Assembly: GCA_030704615.1 (NCBI GenBank)
Contig: CM060734.1
Span: 57,862,042 to 57,926,041, forward strand
Length of the DNA: 64,000 nt
Origin: Takakia lepidozioides
Lineage: Eukaryota; Streptophyta; Takakiopsida; Takakiales; Takakiaceae
Reading direction: 5' to 3'
Positions within the stretch are counted from its first letter, which is position 1. Each line of letters opens with the position of its first letter. Made by a program: the position numbers and the translations under genes. Shown piece after piece: positions 20,382 through 32,560 of the stretch. The notes beneath the pieces were generated by a model. The model made no database searches. It saw only the letters and a program-made list of their open reading frames with translations, and was not told the origin of the DNA.

Positions 20382-22805
20382 CAAACCCGTCCTACTCTCC
20401 CTCTTCGGAGAGAGTTTGAGTCCTTAGATAAAAGATGTTTCAAAACCATCATTCTCCCCCATTGGATGGGTTCGAATCCCCTGGCGATGCTGAAAAATAT
20501 GGTTGGTGCAAGGTTGATTGTTATATTTTTTGAGCCTGTGAGGATAAAAATTCAGGGGGAGAAGAGAGCTTAAGTCTCCAGGAGAAAAGAGGAAAAATGA
20601 AAAGAAAAAGATAAGAAAATTTTCAAACCCGTCCCGCTCTCTCTCTTCGGAGAGAGTTCGAGCCCGGCCCCCAGATAAAAATTGTTTCAAAACCGCCATT
20701 CTCCCCGACCGGACTGGGTTCGAATCCCTTAGTGATGCTGCAAGATATGGGAGGGAGGAAAACTAAAGAGGAAAAGATAATAAAGGTTTCAAACCCGTCC
20801 ACCTCTCCCTCTTCGGAGAGAGTTCGCGTGCCCAGATAAAAATTGTTTCAAATCCGCCATTCTCCCCCACCGAACTGGGCTCGAATCCCCTAGTGATGCT
20901 GCAAGATATGAGAGAGATGGAAACTAAAAAGGAAAAGATAATAAATTTTTCAAACCCGTCCCGCTCTCCTTCTTCGGAGAGAGTTCGAGCCCCCAGATAA
21001 AAATTGTTTCAAAACCGCCATTCTCCCCCACCAGACTGGGCTCGAATCCCCTAGTAATGCTGCAAGATTTGGGAGAGATGGAAAATAAAGAGGAAAAGAT
21101 AATAAAGGTTTCAAACCCGTCCCCCTCTCCCTCTTCGGAGAGAGTTCGAGTGCCCAGATAAAAATTGTTTCAAATCCGCCATTCTCCCCCACCGGACTGG
21201 GCTCGAATCCCCTAGTGATGCTGCAAGATATGGTCGGTGCAAGGTGGATTGTTCTACATTCTCCCCCACCGGACTGGGCTCGAATCCCCTAGTGATGCTG
21301 CAAGGTATGGTCGGTGCAAGGTGGATTGTTCTATTAATCTAACAAGCCTTGGAAGGACCTTGAGCCTGCGTTGGTATATCGGTGGGCAAAGATTGGATAC
21401 TTGCTGCATCTCAGAGGACCGCATTTTGACTTTTTCTAAAGATGACTTCGGATCGGACCCGACCAGACAAACAATACTTCTACTTATAGAAGGGAGTTTG
21501 GGTTTCCGGGAGGAGAGAGGAAAACTAAAAAAGAAAAGATAATAAATTTTTCAAACCCGTCCCGCTCTCCCTCTTCGGAGAGAGTTCGAGCCCCCAGATA
21601 AAAATTGTTTCAAAACCGCCATTCTCCCCCACCGGACTGGGCTCGAATCCCCTAGTGATGCTGCAAGATATGGGAGGAGTAAAAATAAAGAGGAAAAGAT
21701 AATAAAGGTTTCAAACCCGTCCGTCTCTTTCTCTTCAGAGAGAGTTCGAGTGCCCAGATAAAAATTGTTTCAAATCCGCCATTCTCCCTCACCGGACTGG
21801 GCTCGAATCCCCTACTGATGCTGCAAGATATGGTCGGTGCAAGGTGGATTGATCTACATTCTTCCCCACTGGACTGGGCTCGAATCCCCTAGTGTTGCTG
21901 CAAGGCATGGTCGGTGCAAGGTGGATTGTTCTATTAATCTAACAAGCCTTGGAAGGACCTTGAGCCTGCGTTGGTATATCCCGAAGTCCTCTTTAGAAAA
22001 AGTCAAAATGCGGTCCTCTGAGATCAGCAAGTATCCAATCTTTGCCCATCGGACCCGACCAAACAAATAATACTTCTACTTATAGAAGGGTGTTTGGGTT
22101 TCCGGGAGGAGAGAGGAAAACTAAAAAAGAAAAGATAATAAATTTTTCAAACCCGTCCCGCTCTCCCTCTTCAGAGAGAGTTCGAGCCCCCAGATAAAAA
22201 TTGTTTCAAAACCGCCGTTCTCCCCCACCGGACTGGGCTCGAATCCCCTAGTGATGCTGCAAGATATGGGAGGAGTAAAAATAAAGAGGAAAAGATAATA
22301 AAGGTTTCAAACCCGTCCGCCTCTTTCTCTTCATAGAGAGTTCGAGTGCCCAAATAAAAATTGTTTCAAATCCGCCATTCTCCCCCACCGGACTGGGCTC
22401 GAATCCCCTACTGATGCTGCAAGATATGGTCGGTGCAAGGTGGATTGTTCTACATTCTTCCCCACCGGACTGGGCTCGAATCCCCTAGTGATGCTGCAAG
22501 GTATGGTCGGTGCAAGGTGGATTATTAACCTAACAAGCCTTGGAAGGACCTTGAGCTTGCGTTGGTATATCGGTGGGCAAAGATTGGATACTTTTTGCAC
22601 CTCAGAGGACCGCACTTTGGCTTTTTCTAAAGAGGACTTCGGATCGGACCCGACCAGACAAACACTACTTCTACTTATAGAAGGGAGTTTGGGTTTCCGG
22701 GAGGAGAGAGGAAAACTAAAAAAGAAAAGATAATAAATTTTTCAAACCCGTCCCGCTCTCCCTCTTCGGAGAGAGTTCGAGCCCCCATATAAAAATTGTT
22801 TCAAA
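20382..22805. repeat. Complex tandem array, ~162-bp and ~435-bp units
   Basis: About ten copies of a module beginning TCAAACCCGTCC, then CTCTTCGGAGAGAGTTCGAG, CAGATAAAAATTGTTTCAAA, CATTCTCCCCCACCGGACTGG and GCTCGAATCCCCTAGTGATGC. Starts fall near 20382, 20627, 20789, 20951, 21112, 21551, 21713, 22148, 22309 and 22743, giving spacings of about 162 bp or 435 bp. The longer units carry an extra block (CCTTGGAAGGACCTTGAGCC ... TTTGGGTTTCCGGGAGG). GGGTTCGAATCCC-like strings resemble the tRNA T-arm/B box, but no A box or cloverleaf is visible. All frames through it are repeat translations. It may be a subterminal array of a neighbouring transposon. Confidence 0.9.
21981..22048. other. 68-bp micro-inversion in one array unit
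   Basis: In the units at 21381-21451 and 22581-22650 the sequence after TTGGTATATC reads GGTGGGCAAAGATTGGATAC ... GACTTCGGATCGGACCCG. In the middle unit the same interval is reverse-complemented (CCGAAGTCCTCTTTAGAAAA ... GATTGGATACTTGC-complement ... TTTGCCCA), while both flanks (TTGGTATATC and TCGGACCCGACC) keep their orientation. Confidence 0.9.
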
Positions 22806-22921
22806 AAGCTCTTCATTATTCTGCCAGTTGTTTGTTTTAGGTTGAAGTCTTTTAACTTGTGTGGCGTATATGAAAATAGCTTAGCCAGGTGATCTCTGAT
22901 TTTGTATACAAGTTCATCAGG

Positions 22922-24449
22922 TTAGTTGTTGATGGCAAGGGAACAATCTAGCTTGCGATAAGCCTGTCCTTTAAGGGCATCGTGCCATACATTCCAGGTT
23001 TGACCATACGGGGCTCCTTTGAGGTTCGTCACAATCACCGTGGGAGGAAGACCTGCAGCTATTCTCTCTTCCTTCACCTTGGCAGCTTCAATTTTGGCTG
23101 AGCTATTAGCTCTCCTTAAAGCATTGATTCTATCATTCTTTGAAACGGCACCTTCCCCTCCTTCAGAGACCTCCGTGCGCACAGGAGAATTCACAGCAGG
23201 ATCCTGCCAAGTAGGGACTGGTGGCCATGGCTGTTGGCCAGAAGGCCGAGGACCATACTGGCCATACTGTCCATAAGCAGGAGGATATTCCGGTGGCCTG
23301 CCACCCCCATAGCTATTAGGGGGTGGCAAATATGGTGGAGGAGGATACTGGCCATACTGCCCATATGGAGGAGCACCATATTGACCTTGACCATACTGAG
23401 TGCCAGACTGTGGGTACTGAGGCATACCATAATAAGGTGGGGGTATTGGTGGCACAAAACCCAAAACGATGGGAGAGTTAGGGCCACCTCCTGCATTCTT
23501 GTGGGCGCCATCTCCATTGCTAGCAGCAGGGATCGTGGATCCAGTGCGCTTGTGCTTGCCCTGAAAAGAAATTCCCCCAGTACAATGTGGGTGATTATAC
23601 ATACATATAGGCAGCAAGCAGCAAATCCTTGAATTCAAGATAGCAAACTGGAAGCACATATGATTTGTAAATATAAGATTACCCAAAACTCAGTATGATC
23701 TTGGGCAGTAAATCTCCCAAATTTGATTGGCCCCAATGATGCCCTCCCATTACATTTTTGAACCCTCTTAGGTATGGGGTGTTCCTGAAATCCATAGCAA
23801 GAATTCAAAGGGACAAACCTGATGGGTCCATGAGAAGCCCTCCAAGTTTTACTGATATTCTGGGTGCATAAGTAACCCAAGTATCTCTATAAGTAGCCAT
23901 TGTAGCTTAGTACCAGGACGTTGGTTTCATGGGGCAAAGAATTTGAACACACCTGAAGTCTACATTGGGCTGACATCATGCCTTTGGCACTTCAACTTGT
24001 CTAGTGGAAATCATTTGTGATTGTGCCTTGGCTGACCCCTGCATTGTCCAACTTCCCTGTCTTGACAGACATACCCTATCTCGTCATGATCTTACCATAC
24101 CCTATCTCTTCGTGATTTTACCAAAAACTTACATAATTTGAATCATGGTCATTGTGAAGAACTATAACTCACAGACGGAGAAGGTGTTCGTAGTGTAGAT
24201 GATGGGCGTTTTTGTCTTGCGACATGAGTCTGGGCATGTTCTCTTCGGCTCGCCGTGGCATCCGCCGACGACGCACTCGCCTCGCACTGGCGTGGGAGGA
24301 GTGGATCGTCCTCATCGTCCTCAGAAGAGCCCTCATGCAGAATCGTAGTCTTCATCGTCTTCAGTCTGGCACTTTGCCTTGCAGGACCTTGATCCCTAGC
24401 TTTTTCCTTCGGAGTGCGTGGCTTGCGAGGGCGTTTCGCTCCCGCAAGC
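22922..24449 (-). CDS. Two exons of a low-complexity gene (basic Pro/Lys region, then Tyr/Gly/Gln/Pro-rich region)
   Basis: Exon A, 24449-24173, lies between an acceptor (TTTGTGCAG) and a donor (CCGTCT|GTGAGT). It encodes KRPRKPRTPKEKARD, a basic tract, and EGSSEDDEDDP, an acidic tract. Exon B runs from 23560 (acceptor TTTCTTTTCAG) to a TAA at 22922. It encodes GKHKRTG, a PPIPPPYYGMPQYPQ and YGQYGQYPPPPY prion-like segment, then a helical EAAKVKEERIAAGLPPTV and a C-terminal GQTWNVWHDALKGQAY. Beyond the TAA the same frame still reads protein-like sequence (DELVYKIRDHLAKLF), which stops at the tandem array, so the stop may be a mutation. The family is unknown. Divergent to the CACTA transposase, it could be that element's second (TnpA-like) gene, which is inference. 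The 5' exons are not found. Confidence 0.4.
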
Positions 24450-25612
24450 CTGCACAAACACCTCCATGACCTCCCTCTCAAACAATCACAAACAAATGCA
24501 AGTATACATGCCCTAATACTCTTAAGCCTACGCTGAACCACAGCCGCACCCTACCAGAACGTAATGGCTGCCCACGAATGACGGCGGACATCTCCCGCCT
24601 AATGACACACCCTCTTCAAACCTAATCGTCACTCACTACATGTTGTTTGCCTCTTTGTTTGTACAAGTCACAGCTACTCGCCTCCATTTGTGCTATGAAG
24701 CTTATGAGAGCTTAGGAAGGTCAGAGGATAAGGCGAATCGCAAGTTTAGTGGGTGGGTAACCAAAGTCAGCAACTAAACTCACCCATCTATCGACTGCTT
24801 GAACGTTGCTTCCACCTCCTTTATGGAAGCAATCCGGCGCTCTCGAAACTTCTCGTACTCAGTAAGAGGGACTGTCACTTCGAAGACCTTCCGCTTCACC
24901 ATGGACACTCAGAAACGATACTTATAATATACTATAGATATATAAATAGCACATTGGCAGCTGGTGCAAAACAAGAGACAATGCACTGTGCATAGCATGC
25001 AAAGAGGGAAGGGGTGACGTTCAAAGCATGTACAGTGCAGGTGGCGACCGGATGCGTAGGCGTAGAATAGATGACCGTCTATGGCGAATGGAAGAAGCTT
25101 ATGCCACAAGGAATGGGCATACAAAAATGCTATGCAACTGCGATGAGTGTCATGGAGGAAACTACTGTTGTTGGAAACAGTGAGGAATCATTATATGATA
25201 CACGGAAGGGATCCTCTTCTCCGACGCTGTTCTTCCGGTACGATCGCCACTTTCCCTTCAACACTTTAGTTTGAATTTTGAATGCAACGATCCTCTTCTC
25301 CACATGTCGACATTTTGTTGGGTGATTGTAGTCAAGAAGTCATAAGATACAGACGTGACTATGACTACGTCACTTCCGTTATCACTTTAATTAATGCACA
25401 TGTCGTGTTTTCATTGGTCATGTGTAGTCATGTAGTCATATATGACTAAGTAAGTGACTGCAACTATGACTTCAATGGTTACAAATGTCGTGTTTTGATT
25501 AGGTGTATATTCATAAGATACATACGTAAATATGACTGCATCACTGCAACGTCACCGTGCCTCCCATGTCATAATATGAACAAGTGTCACATCGTTGTTG
25601 GTCCATTCACAA
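24450..25612. other. Divergent intergenic region with a 16-bp palindrome
   Basis: No credible gene. The 25300-25600 part is rich in GTCAT/ATGAC words. TAGTCATATATGACTA (25433-25448) is a perfect 16-bp palindrome, and ATGTCGTGTTTT(C/G)ATT occurs twice (about 25400 and 25485). This could be subterminal or promoter sequence of the transposase gene to the right. Confidence 0.4.
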
Positions 25613-28600
25613 GATGACTATTGGGGTGCAGGGATGTGAATATTCAGATGATGAAGACGAAGGCCCTGCGGCACAGCGGGAGCCCAATGTCACAGAGAAC
25701 GCAGATGAGGGTGGTGGATTGGAGGTAGAAATCCAGCGTGCATTGTAGGAAGCGTTTCTATTTGCAGATGCAAACAGAGAGGACCCCATTCATGGTGGAA
25801 CCGATCACACATTTGCTGATCATGACGATGACCTCGACGATTCTGGAGACAATGAATTTGATGAGAATGCTCACCTGCACGTTGATCCCGAGTATCATAA
25901 ACTCTTCCGGCAGTCGCAATGTCCACTTTTTGAAGGGTGCTCGATCAGCCGGCTGCAAGCAACTTTGACATTGTTGAACGCATGCACTACCCACAAGTGC
26001 ACCAATGCATTTGTGGATGAGCTTCTGGGATTGTTGCATAAGAGTTTTTCGCCTAAAAAGAATTCATTGCCGAAAACTCACTATGAAGCAAAAACCATGA
26101 TTGCCAAGATGGGATTGCAATACACGATGATTCATGCCTGTGAGCGTGGTTGTGTACTCTTCCGTGGGGAGTATGAGAATATAGACATTTGCCCAGTGTG
26201 CCGCAGTTCCCGTTACATTCCAGGTCGTGGAAGTGTGCCCAAGAAAGTATTGCGACACTTCCCTGTCATTCAAGGTTGAAACGTATGTACCGATGTAAAT
26301 CGATCGCTAACATCATGACATGGCACGACAGACATAAGAGCCAGGATGGGTTGGTTCGACATCCAGCTGATAGCAAAGCATGGAGACACATTGACACCAC
26401 ATTTGCGGATTTTGCTGCAGAGCCACGATCTCTGCGATTTGGATTGGCCTTAGACGGTGTAGATCCCTACGGAGCTCAATCCACCAGTTGGAGCACATGG
26501 CCCGTTCTCTTGGTCAATTACAATCTGCCTCCGTGGTTAATGACCAAAAAGTTCTTTGTCATGTTAGCGCTACTGATTCCTGGTAAGGAGTCTGTTACCT
26601 CGGACAACGTAGATGTTTACCTGATGCCCCTAGTGGAAGAGCTATTGGAACTATGGAGAGGGATTGCAGCTCATGATGTTTCCCGTCCTCGTGGTCAACG
26701 CGAATTCACACTGAGGGCAGTGTTGATGTGGTCAATCCATGACTACCCTGCATATGGCTTGCTCTCAGGTCAAGTGACGAAAGGTTATGCTAGTTGTCCA
26801 GCTTGTGGACCCGGGGTGACTTCACAGCAGTTACACACATGTGGGAAAACTATTTTCCTAGGCCACCGAAGATTTCTGGCCCGCAATCATCCATATAGAA
26901 GGTCAAGAATGTTCAATGGCGCTACTGAGCATGGAACTCCTCCAAAAACGCAGACTGAAACACAAATCAAGGAGCTTGCAACAACTCGCACTGCATGGGT
27001 GGAAAACGGAGGGACGCCAGATAGCAGGACAGACCCAGCAAAAACTCATGGAGTTAAACGATTGTCAATTTTATATGTCTTACCTTATTGGGAGGTAATT
27101 CCTTCATGGCCTGTAAATTGGCTGTGTACATTTTTGTGTTTTCTGTTTAAATTGTGATGAGTAAATGCTCAATTGCTTATGTCTTCATTTTGTAGGGTCT
27201 CCTCATCCGCCACTCGTTTGACGCAATGCACTGCGAGAAGAACTTGGCTGAAAATATTATTAAAACCATTTTTGGTGAGAAAGACACATTGAAAGTTCGC
27301 CATGATTTGGAGCTACTTGGGATGCGCCCGGAATTGTGGCTACAACGTGATCCTGACAGAGCAGATACGTTAATTATGCCTCCTGCCCCTTATGTCCTCA
27401 CTGAGGCTGAGTTACAAGTCTTTCTGGAGATTGTGCAGAACTTGAAAGTGCCAACAGGCTACGCATCAGCTTTCAAAAAGCATGTGGTGAAGAGAAATTG
27501 TCTGGCATGAAATCACATGACTATCATGTGCTCATGCAGCAAATTATACCGCTTGCTATCCGTGGGCTCATGGCAAGTGGTCCTCGCAGGGCCATTTTAT
27601 GAGTATGTCGTGTATTTAAGAAGTTGTGTGCAAAAGTAGTGAATCCTGTAGAGTATGAGGAATTGAGAACTGAAGCAGTTCTCACTCTGTGTCTTATAGA
27701 GAAGGAGTTCCCACCATCATTTTTTGATGTGATGACACATCTGGTTGTTCACCTAGTGGATGAGTTGTAATTATGCGGGCCCGTAGCATCTCGTTGGATG
27801 TACCCCATGGAGCGGGCAATGAAAGATATAAAGGGCTACGTAAGAAACATGGCAAGGCCCGAGGGGAGCATGGCAGAAGGATACCAATTTGAAGAAGCAT
27901 TGGGTTTTTGCACAGAGTATATGGCAGGATTTGATGGAAGTGTACGAAGGGTGTGGGATGCAGATGAGGCAGAATCTGTGGAATGTGAAGTTGTGGAAGG
28001 AAGTTCTAAAGCCCGAAAATTGAATGACCTGCGTGATATTGTACATGAGTACATCATTCAGAACCATCCTCGTCTATCAGTCATGTTGGGGTAAGAAATC
28101 TACTTCATTGACATTCAAATTTCCAAGTTTTAGTCATTTCTCATTAGTTGGCATATGGTGTCTTTTCATATCTCCCACGCCACCTCTGTCAATCTCCTGG
28201 CTGACCCTCGGATTGTGACAGGATATATAAAGCAGAGTCCACATGGATAGAAGCCAGACGACGCTTGTTTCGTGAGGAGCAAGGGCTGGAAGACATGAGC
28301 AATCCCACGACAATTCAGTACCTTCCTGATTTGCATCCATGTCCTCCATTTGCTGTTTGGCTCCCTCAAGGTGTACGGGATCATCTCTCAATTCAATCAG
28401 ATGGGCCTGATCCTACAACACGTGAGGAATTACTGGATCTTTCAAGGCCTCCATCATTTACTGCCCTGTCATTCAAGAGTATGACAGCGTATGGTAACCA
28501 TTACAGGGTTACATCCCCCGACATGAACACAACAAGTATGGTGTCTTTTGATTGTGGAGTCTCATCTGTTTTCCAGCACCAGCCCATTACCAACAATTCA

Positions 28601-29175
28601 GGCAATGACATGGAGGAACCTACAAGATATGTGGGTCTTATAAGGGAGATTTTGCAAATTGACTATGGCCAAACACAGCCTATAGTGTTTTTGTGTTCGT
28701 AGGTACGAGCGTGTCGCGTGGGTCGTCAACCTATGTCAATGAAGCAGGATGATGTTGGCTTCACACTTGTCAATTTTAACCGTATGCTTCCACCTTCTGA
28801 GCAACCTTTTGTGTTTCCTGGCCAGGTTGATCAAGTGTTTTTTTCTGATTGTGTGAAGGAGCCGAGGTGGAAAGTCGTCCTGGAGAAGAGCCCCCGAGCA
28901 CGTAGAGTGGTCTGCGACATATCAATTGATAATGATGATGTGGCGGAAGTGGAAGGATGTTAGCCCCACAAAGACTAGAGGAGACTGTGGTTATTGATGG
29001 CCCAACATGCAGCCGAGCGGTACCGGTTACTCCAGAGCAGGTGGCCTCCTTGTACCTCCGAGCACCCCGTATACGTGGTGATGATGTTCAGCCAACCCTT
29101 GGAAAAGATCAAGTCTGTGATGAAGACAATGATACATGCAGTGACCCAGACATAGATGAGGATGATGAAGATTAG
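25613..29175 (+). pseudogene. CACTA (En/Spm) DNA transposon transposase, TNP2 type, decayed
   Basis: The start is at ATG 25613. The N-terminal region contains an acidic stretch and LLHKSFSPKKNSLPKTHYEA, IHACERGC, CPVCRSSRY. After a frame change near 26275 the Transposase_21 core follows (FGLALDGVDPYG, PPWLMTKKFFVMLALLIPG, FTLRAVLMWSIHDYPAYG, CPAC), then YVLPYWE, an intron (27095-27195, GT-AG), and LIRHSFDAMHCEKNLAENI. The DUF4218-type part (RWMYPMERAMKDIKGYV) follows a stop, a second intron spans about 28091-28221, and a DUF4216-type C-terminus ends with QVFFSDCVKEPRWKVVLE. Stops occur at about 25747, 27600, 27768 and 28700, so the copy is inactive. It would cut and paste the element by binding its ends in the nucleus. 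Confidence 0.9.
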
Positions 29176-29841
29176 ATATGCTAGATTTGTGCACTCCAGT
29201 TATAGACCATGCATGATAGTTTAAGGTGGTAACACTCCCTTCGCATTCCCATTAAGATATCATGCTTGGATAGTGGATTTTATGATCAATTATGGAGTGC
29301 TTTCCTTTCAGCACCCTTTATTCATTTGTTGTTGCAATTGGCTTTGGACCAACCCGTGCTGGTACCATTGCCATGGGTTCTGCCTGCAATGTTTTCTTGC
29401 TGTGGATTCGGCACATGCCACGAAAAGCCATCCAGAGCATCCTCTGGAAATGCTCCAATGTTGTTTCAAACATCTCCACATTGCAATGGATACAACACTG
29501 ACATTAGATGAGTGAAAGTGAGACTAGACCTCCAGCCAGCCGGCTTTCCCACATCAAATTGAAGGGGATCTGTAGATGATAGATACTGGCTGTTGCCTTC
29601 TCAATGTCTTTTCCAATCACCTCTGCAATGAACTGGGGTACATGCTGTCGATGGTGAGGCTGGGGTGATGACCAGCCAGACCATCATTGTTTCTCCTGTG
29701 ATGAGGTTGGAGGTGATGACCAGCCAACCATAGGAGTGCTTGCGGTGGATGCAAGTACAGGTGTAGGCTATGTTAGGAATTTAGTATTCCAAACCATAAG
29801 CCGCAACAGGTTCTCTACCCGGTTACCTTGTGGAGAGGGGG
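29176..29841. other. Spacer between CACTA and Ty3/gypsy elements
   Basis: No gene recognised. GGTGATGACCAGCCA occurs twice (about 29664 and 29710). No copy of the LTR at 37.4 kb is present, so the 5' LTR and primer-binding site of the following retrotransposon were not found. Confidence 0.5.
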
Positions 29842-29950
29842 TTAGGAACATGTTCATGACCGGTTGAGTGTCAACACGGAGGTGCCACTAATTGCTGGGG
29901 ACAGTGCCGGTTCGAGCACTAGCGATACTAGTGGGTACACGAGATGAGGT

Positions 29951-31302
29951 GTGCGGTTTAGGCCACCTTCACCTCCTGTGTCTTCTACGGAAGGTTCTGA
30001 TTCGGATTGTGAATCAGGAGGACTCATACTGGCGGTGCAAGTTGTTTCTTTGCCATTGTTGTGGGACACAATGGAGGAGATGTATGGAGCTACCAAGGGG
30101 CCACGAAGGTACTCTGGGGCGGTGGGCACCATCGAGTTGGATGATTTTATCCAAGAGTTTGATAGTTGGTGTGATTTGCAGCAAATGCGCAATCCACAAC
30201 TATTACGCCTTTCATGGCATGGAAGGGGCTGTTTCAGCACCTTGAGGGGCCGCCTATGGATGATTACCATGAGTTCAGGCGGGGGCATGAGGTTGAGATC
30301 GAGGAGTGGAGGATGTACTGGTCACCCAACTATGTCTCCATCACTAGGGGCGCTAGAGCCACGAGGGCAGTGGCTACACCTGCCGCTGCACCGGCAGCTT
30401 CAGCAAGTAGTGGTGGGACTGGTGGTACAGTAGCTACGACGTCCACCCAAGCCACTACCGCACCAGCACTAGCACCCGTGCCTGCCTTCAACCCTGTTGT
30501 GGAGTTCTTCGAAGAGTTGAGAGGGAACTACCAAGGGGTGAGGACAAAGAAGTTGCGGAGCTTGCAAGAGTTCCAACGGAAGCCGACTGAGAGCTTGAGG
30601 GAGGCTTTCACTCGCATGAGGCGCTTGATAAATGTAACCCAAGGGGTTACGGAAGCTCAGGCAGTCCAATTCTGGTATAGGATATTGGACAAGGAGCTGA
30701 GGAGAAGGGTGCGGGATGCAACTCTCCTACAAGCGGCCCAACCCACCTTAGCAAATGTGTTTTTGCTGGCAGAGCGGATAGAGCTCAACATGGTGGAGGA
30801 ACGAGTGGTCATGGTGGGATTTGCTAAGGAGACACCACGGGGTAGTGGTGCTCCTAGCCAACCACTACCTCAACGTGCTCAAGGCAACAAGGGGGCTCAG
30901 GTGAAGCTTAGGGAAGGGCAGAGATGACCTCAGATGCAGGGGTCTCTCCCTTCATTTGCTGGCCAACAACGGGCGGATGTGGTGTGTTGGACATGTGGAG
31001 GACCCCATGTCAAGAAGGATTGCCCAGAGGGAGGCAAAGGGCCGGCACATGCACAGCCTGCACAGTTGCAGTGTAGGCATTGTGGCAAGCATGGGCATGG
31101 AGAGGCCCAGTGTTATGGTTTGCATCCTGAGTTGCGCCCAGGCCAGTTCCAAGGGAACAATGGTGGCGGGGGCGAGGTGGAGCAGCCCAGAGAGGACGAG
31201 GTGGCCAACCACGAGGTGCAAGCCAAGGGCAAGCTCAACATGGCCAAGGATGCGGAGGTCAGGGTGTTGACCAAGGCATGGCCAACCGGCTTTAGCAGCT
31301 AG
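29951..31302 (+). pseudogene. gag: gag: capsid-like region and two CCHC zinc knuckles
   Basis: Frame 1 (29951 to about 30210) has IELDDFIQEFDSWCDLQQM. A frame change near 30210 leads to GLFQHLEGPPMDDYHEF, an Ala/Thr-rich linker, then a retrotransposon Gag domain at 30490-30800 (FFEELRGNYQGVRTKKL, LQEFQRKPTESLREAFTRM, FWYRILDKELRRRVRDA). A TGA at 30925 interrupts the frame just before two zinc knuckles: CWTCGGPHVKKDC (30985-31023, CX2CX3HX4C, one residue short) and CRHCGKHGHGEAQC (31072-31113, canonical CX2CX4HX4C). Gag would form the particle and bind the element RNA. The TGA (in AGA TGA CCT) could be a decayed CGA. Confidence 0.85.
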
Positions 31303-31319
31303 AGCAGAGGCTCGCTGCC

Positions 31320-32560
31320 ATGGCTACAGCTCAGGTGGTACCGGCTCTAAGGCCGGATGGTCCACCTCCTGCTCCTGAGGGAGGAGATATGGGAGGCATG
31401 GGATTCATGTGTGGAGCAGCACTACCACTAGTGCGGGTGGAGTCTGCTGCAGCCGTGACTCGAGGAGCAGCACGAGTTCCTGAGCCACGAGGTGCAGAGG
31501 TGGAGTTGGATCCACAGTGTGGGGAGGCAAGCCGTCAGGCTAGGCTTCCTCAGTCAATCACATTGGCGGAGACAGTGTCGACGCCATCCATGGCACCTAG
31601 TTCTCGCCCGACTGTTACCGAGGCGGAGGTTACTATGCCATTGGGGAGAGCTACACGGGTAGCACCACTACCTAGTGTTGCCAAGGCTACGGCAGCTAGT
31701 GTGCTACTAGGAGCGGCCACATCTGTGTGCCAGGCTCCATTGTTCTCGGCTACCATGATTGCGACGTCGGGGGTAAGACCAGCTGAGGTGTTCAGGCTGG
31801 CAGCTACACTCTGTGAGAGTGGGGAGGTTATTTCATCTTCTGCGGAGATAGTGGGAGGTGTAGTGCCGGAGGGATCCTTGGATTTGAGGGTCAAGACTGC
31901 CACGGCGGCGCCATGGCAAGCTTCAGCTGCCAGGTTGATGGAGCTGCCAGCTAGGCCAGCCATTGAGCGCGCCATGGTGACACCTGGAGTTGTCATGTTA
32001 GACAACCAGGATGACATTTTCTGTTTGAGTGGACCGGCAGGCAAGAGGTACCGGCCACTGCGGGTCTTGTTGGACTCGGGAGCTCAGCCACTGATGCTGG
32101 GCAGAGCTGCTATTGCAGGCTTGGGCCTCACGGAGGCGGATATGGAGCCTTGTCCTTTCCAGATACAGACGTCTCTGGGAGGATCGGAGCAAGCTCGGGG
32201 CATGACACGGCGTGAGTTGGCTATCAGACTACGGCCGGATCACCCTACAGATGGCTCAGTGATGCGAGCCAAGGCCATTGTGACAGACGCGGTCTCATAC
32301 GATGTCCTGGTTGGTGGGGCAGTATTGTACCCCATGGGCTTCACCCTAGATTTTTGGGAGGAGTCAGCTTCCTATAGGCCTGCATGGCAGTCAGGGGAGG
32401 GCCGGCGTGTGCAGCTCCCTGTGACGTTCATAGGAGGAGTTGCGGTTGCCCAGCGAGGCAAGATGCCGACACTAGCAGCATTCACATCGGCAGTGAGTTG
32501 GCCTAGAGAGTTGCTTGAGGGCAATGCTCATTCAGAGGATGTACCACCTCCGGAGAGCAG
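31320..32560 (+). pseudogene. pol N-terminal part: linker and aspartic protease
   Basis: Open frame with about 230 residues of Ala/Val/Pro-rich linker, then a retropepsin-like domain. The active-site loop is VLLDSGAQPLMLG (DSGA at 32073-32084), followed by ELAIRLRPD, AIVTDAVSYDVLVGG and VLYPMGFTLDF, the usual flap and hydrophobic-hydrophobic-Gly segments. It would cleave the Gag-Pol polyprotein in the particle. Near 32550 the frame shifts and the next frame continues directly into the methyltransferase. In the original register the frame runs on to 33050, but as a shadow with no domain. Confidence 0.8.

Noticed and set aside
20700-20740. tRNA genes in the tandem array because of GGGTTCGAATCCC
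   Set aside because: Only a T-arm-like string; no A box or stems at the right distance.
31550-32044. Minus-strand 164-codon frame in pol
   Set aside because: Complement of the Ala-rich linker in the plus frame; no domain.
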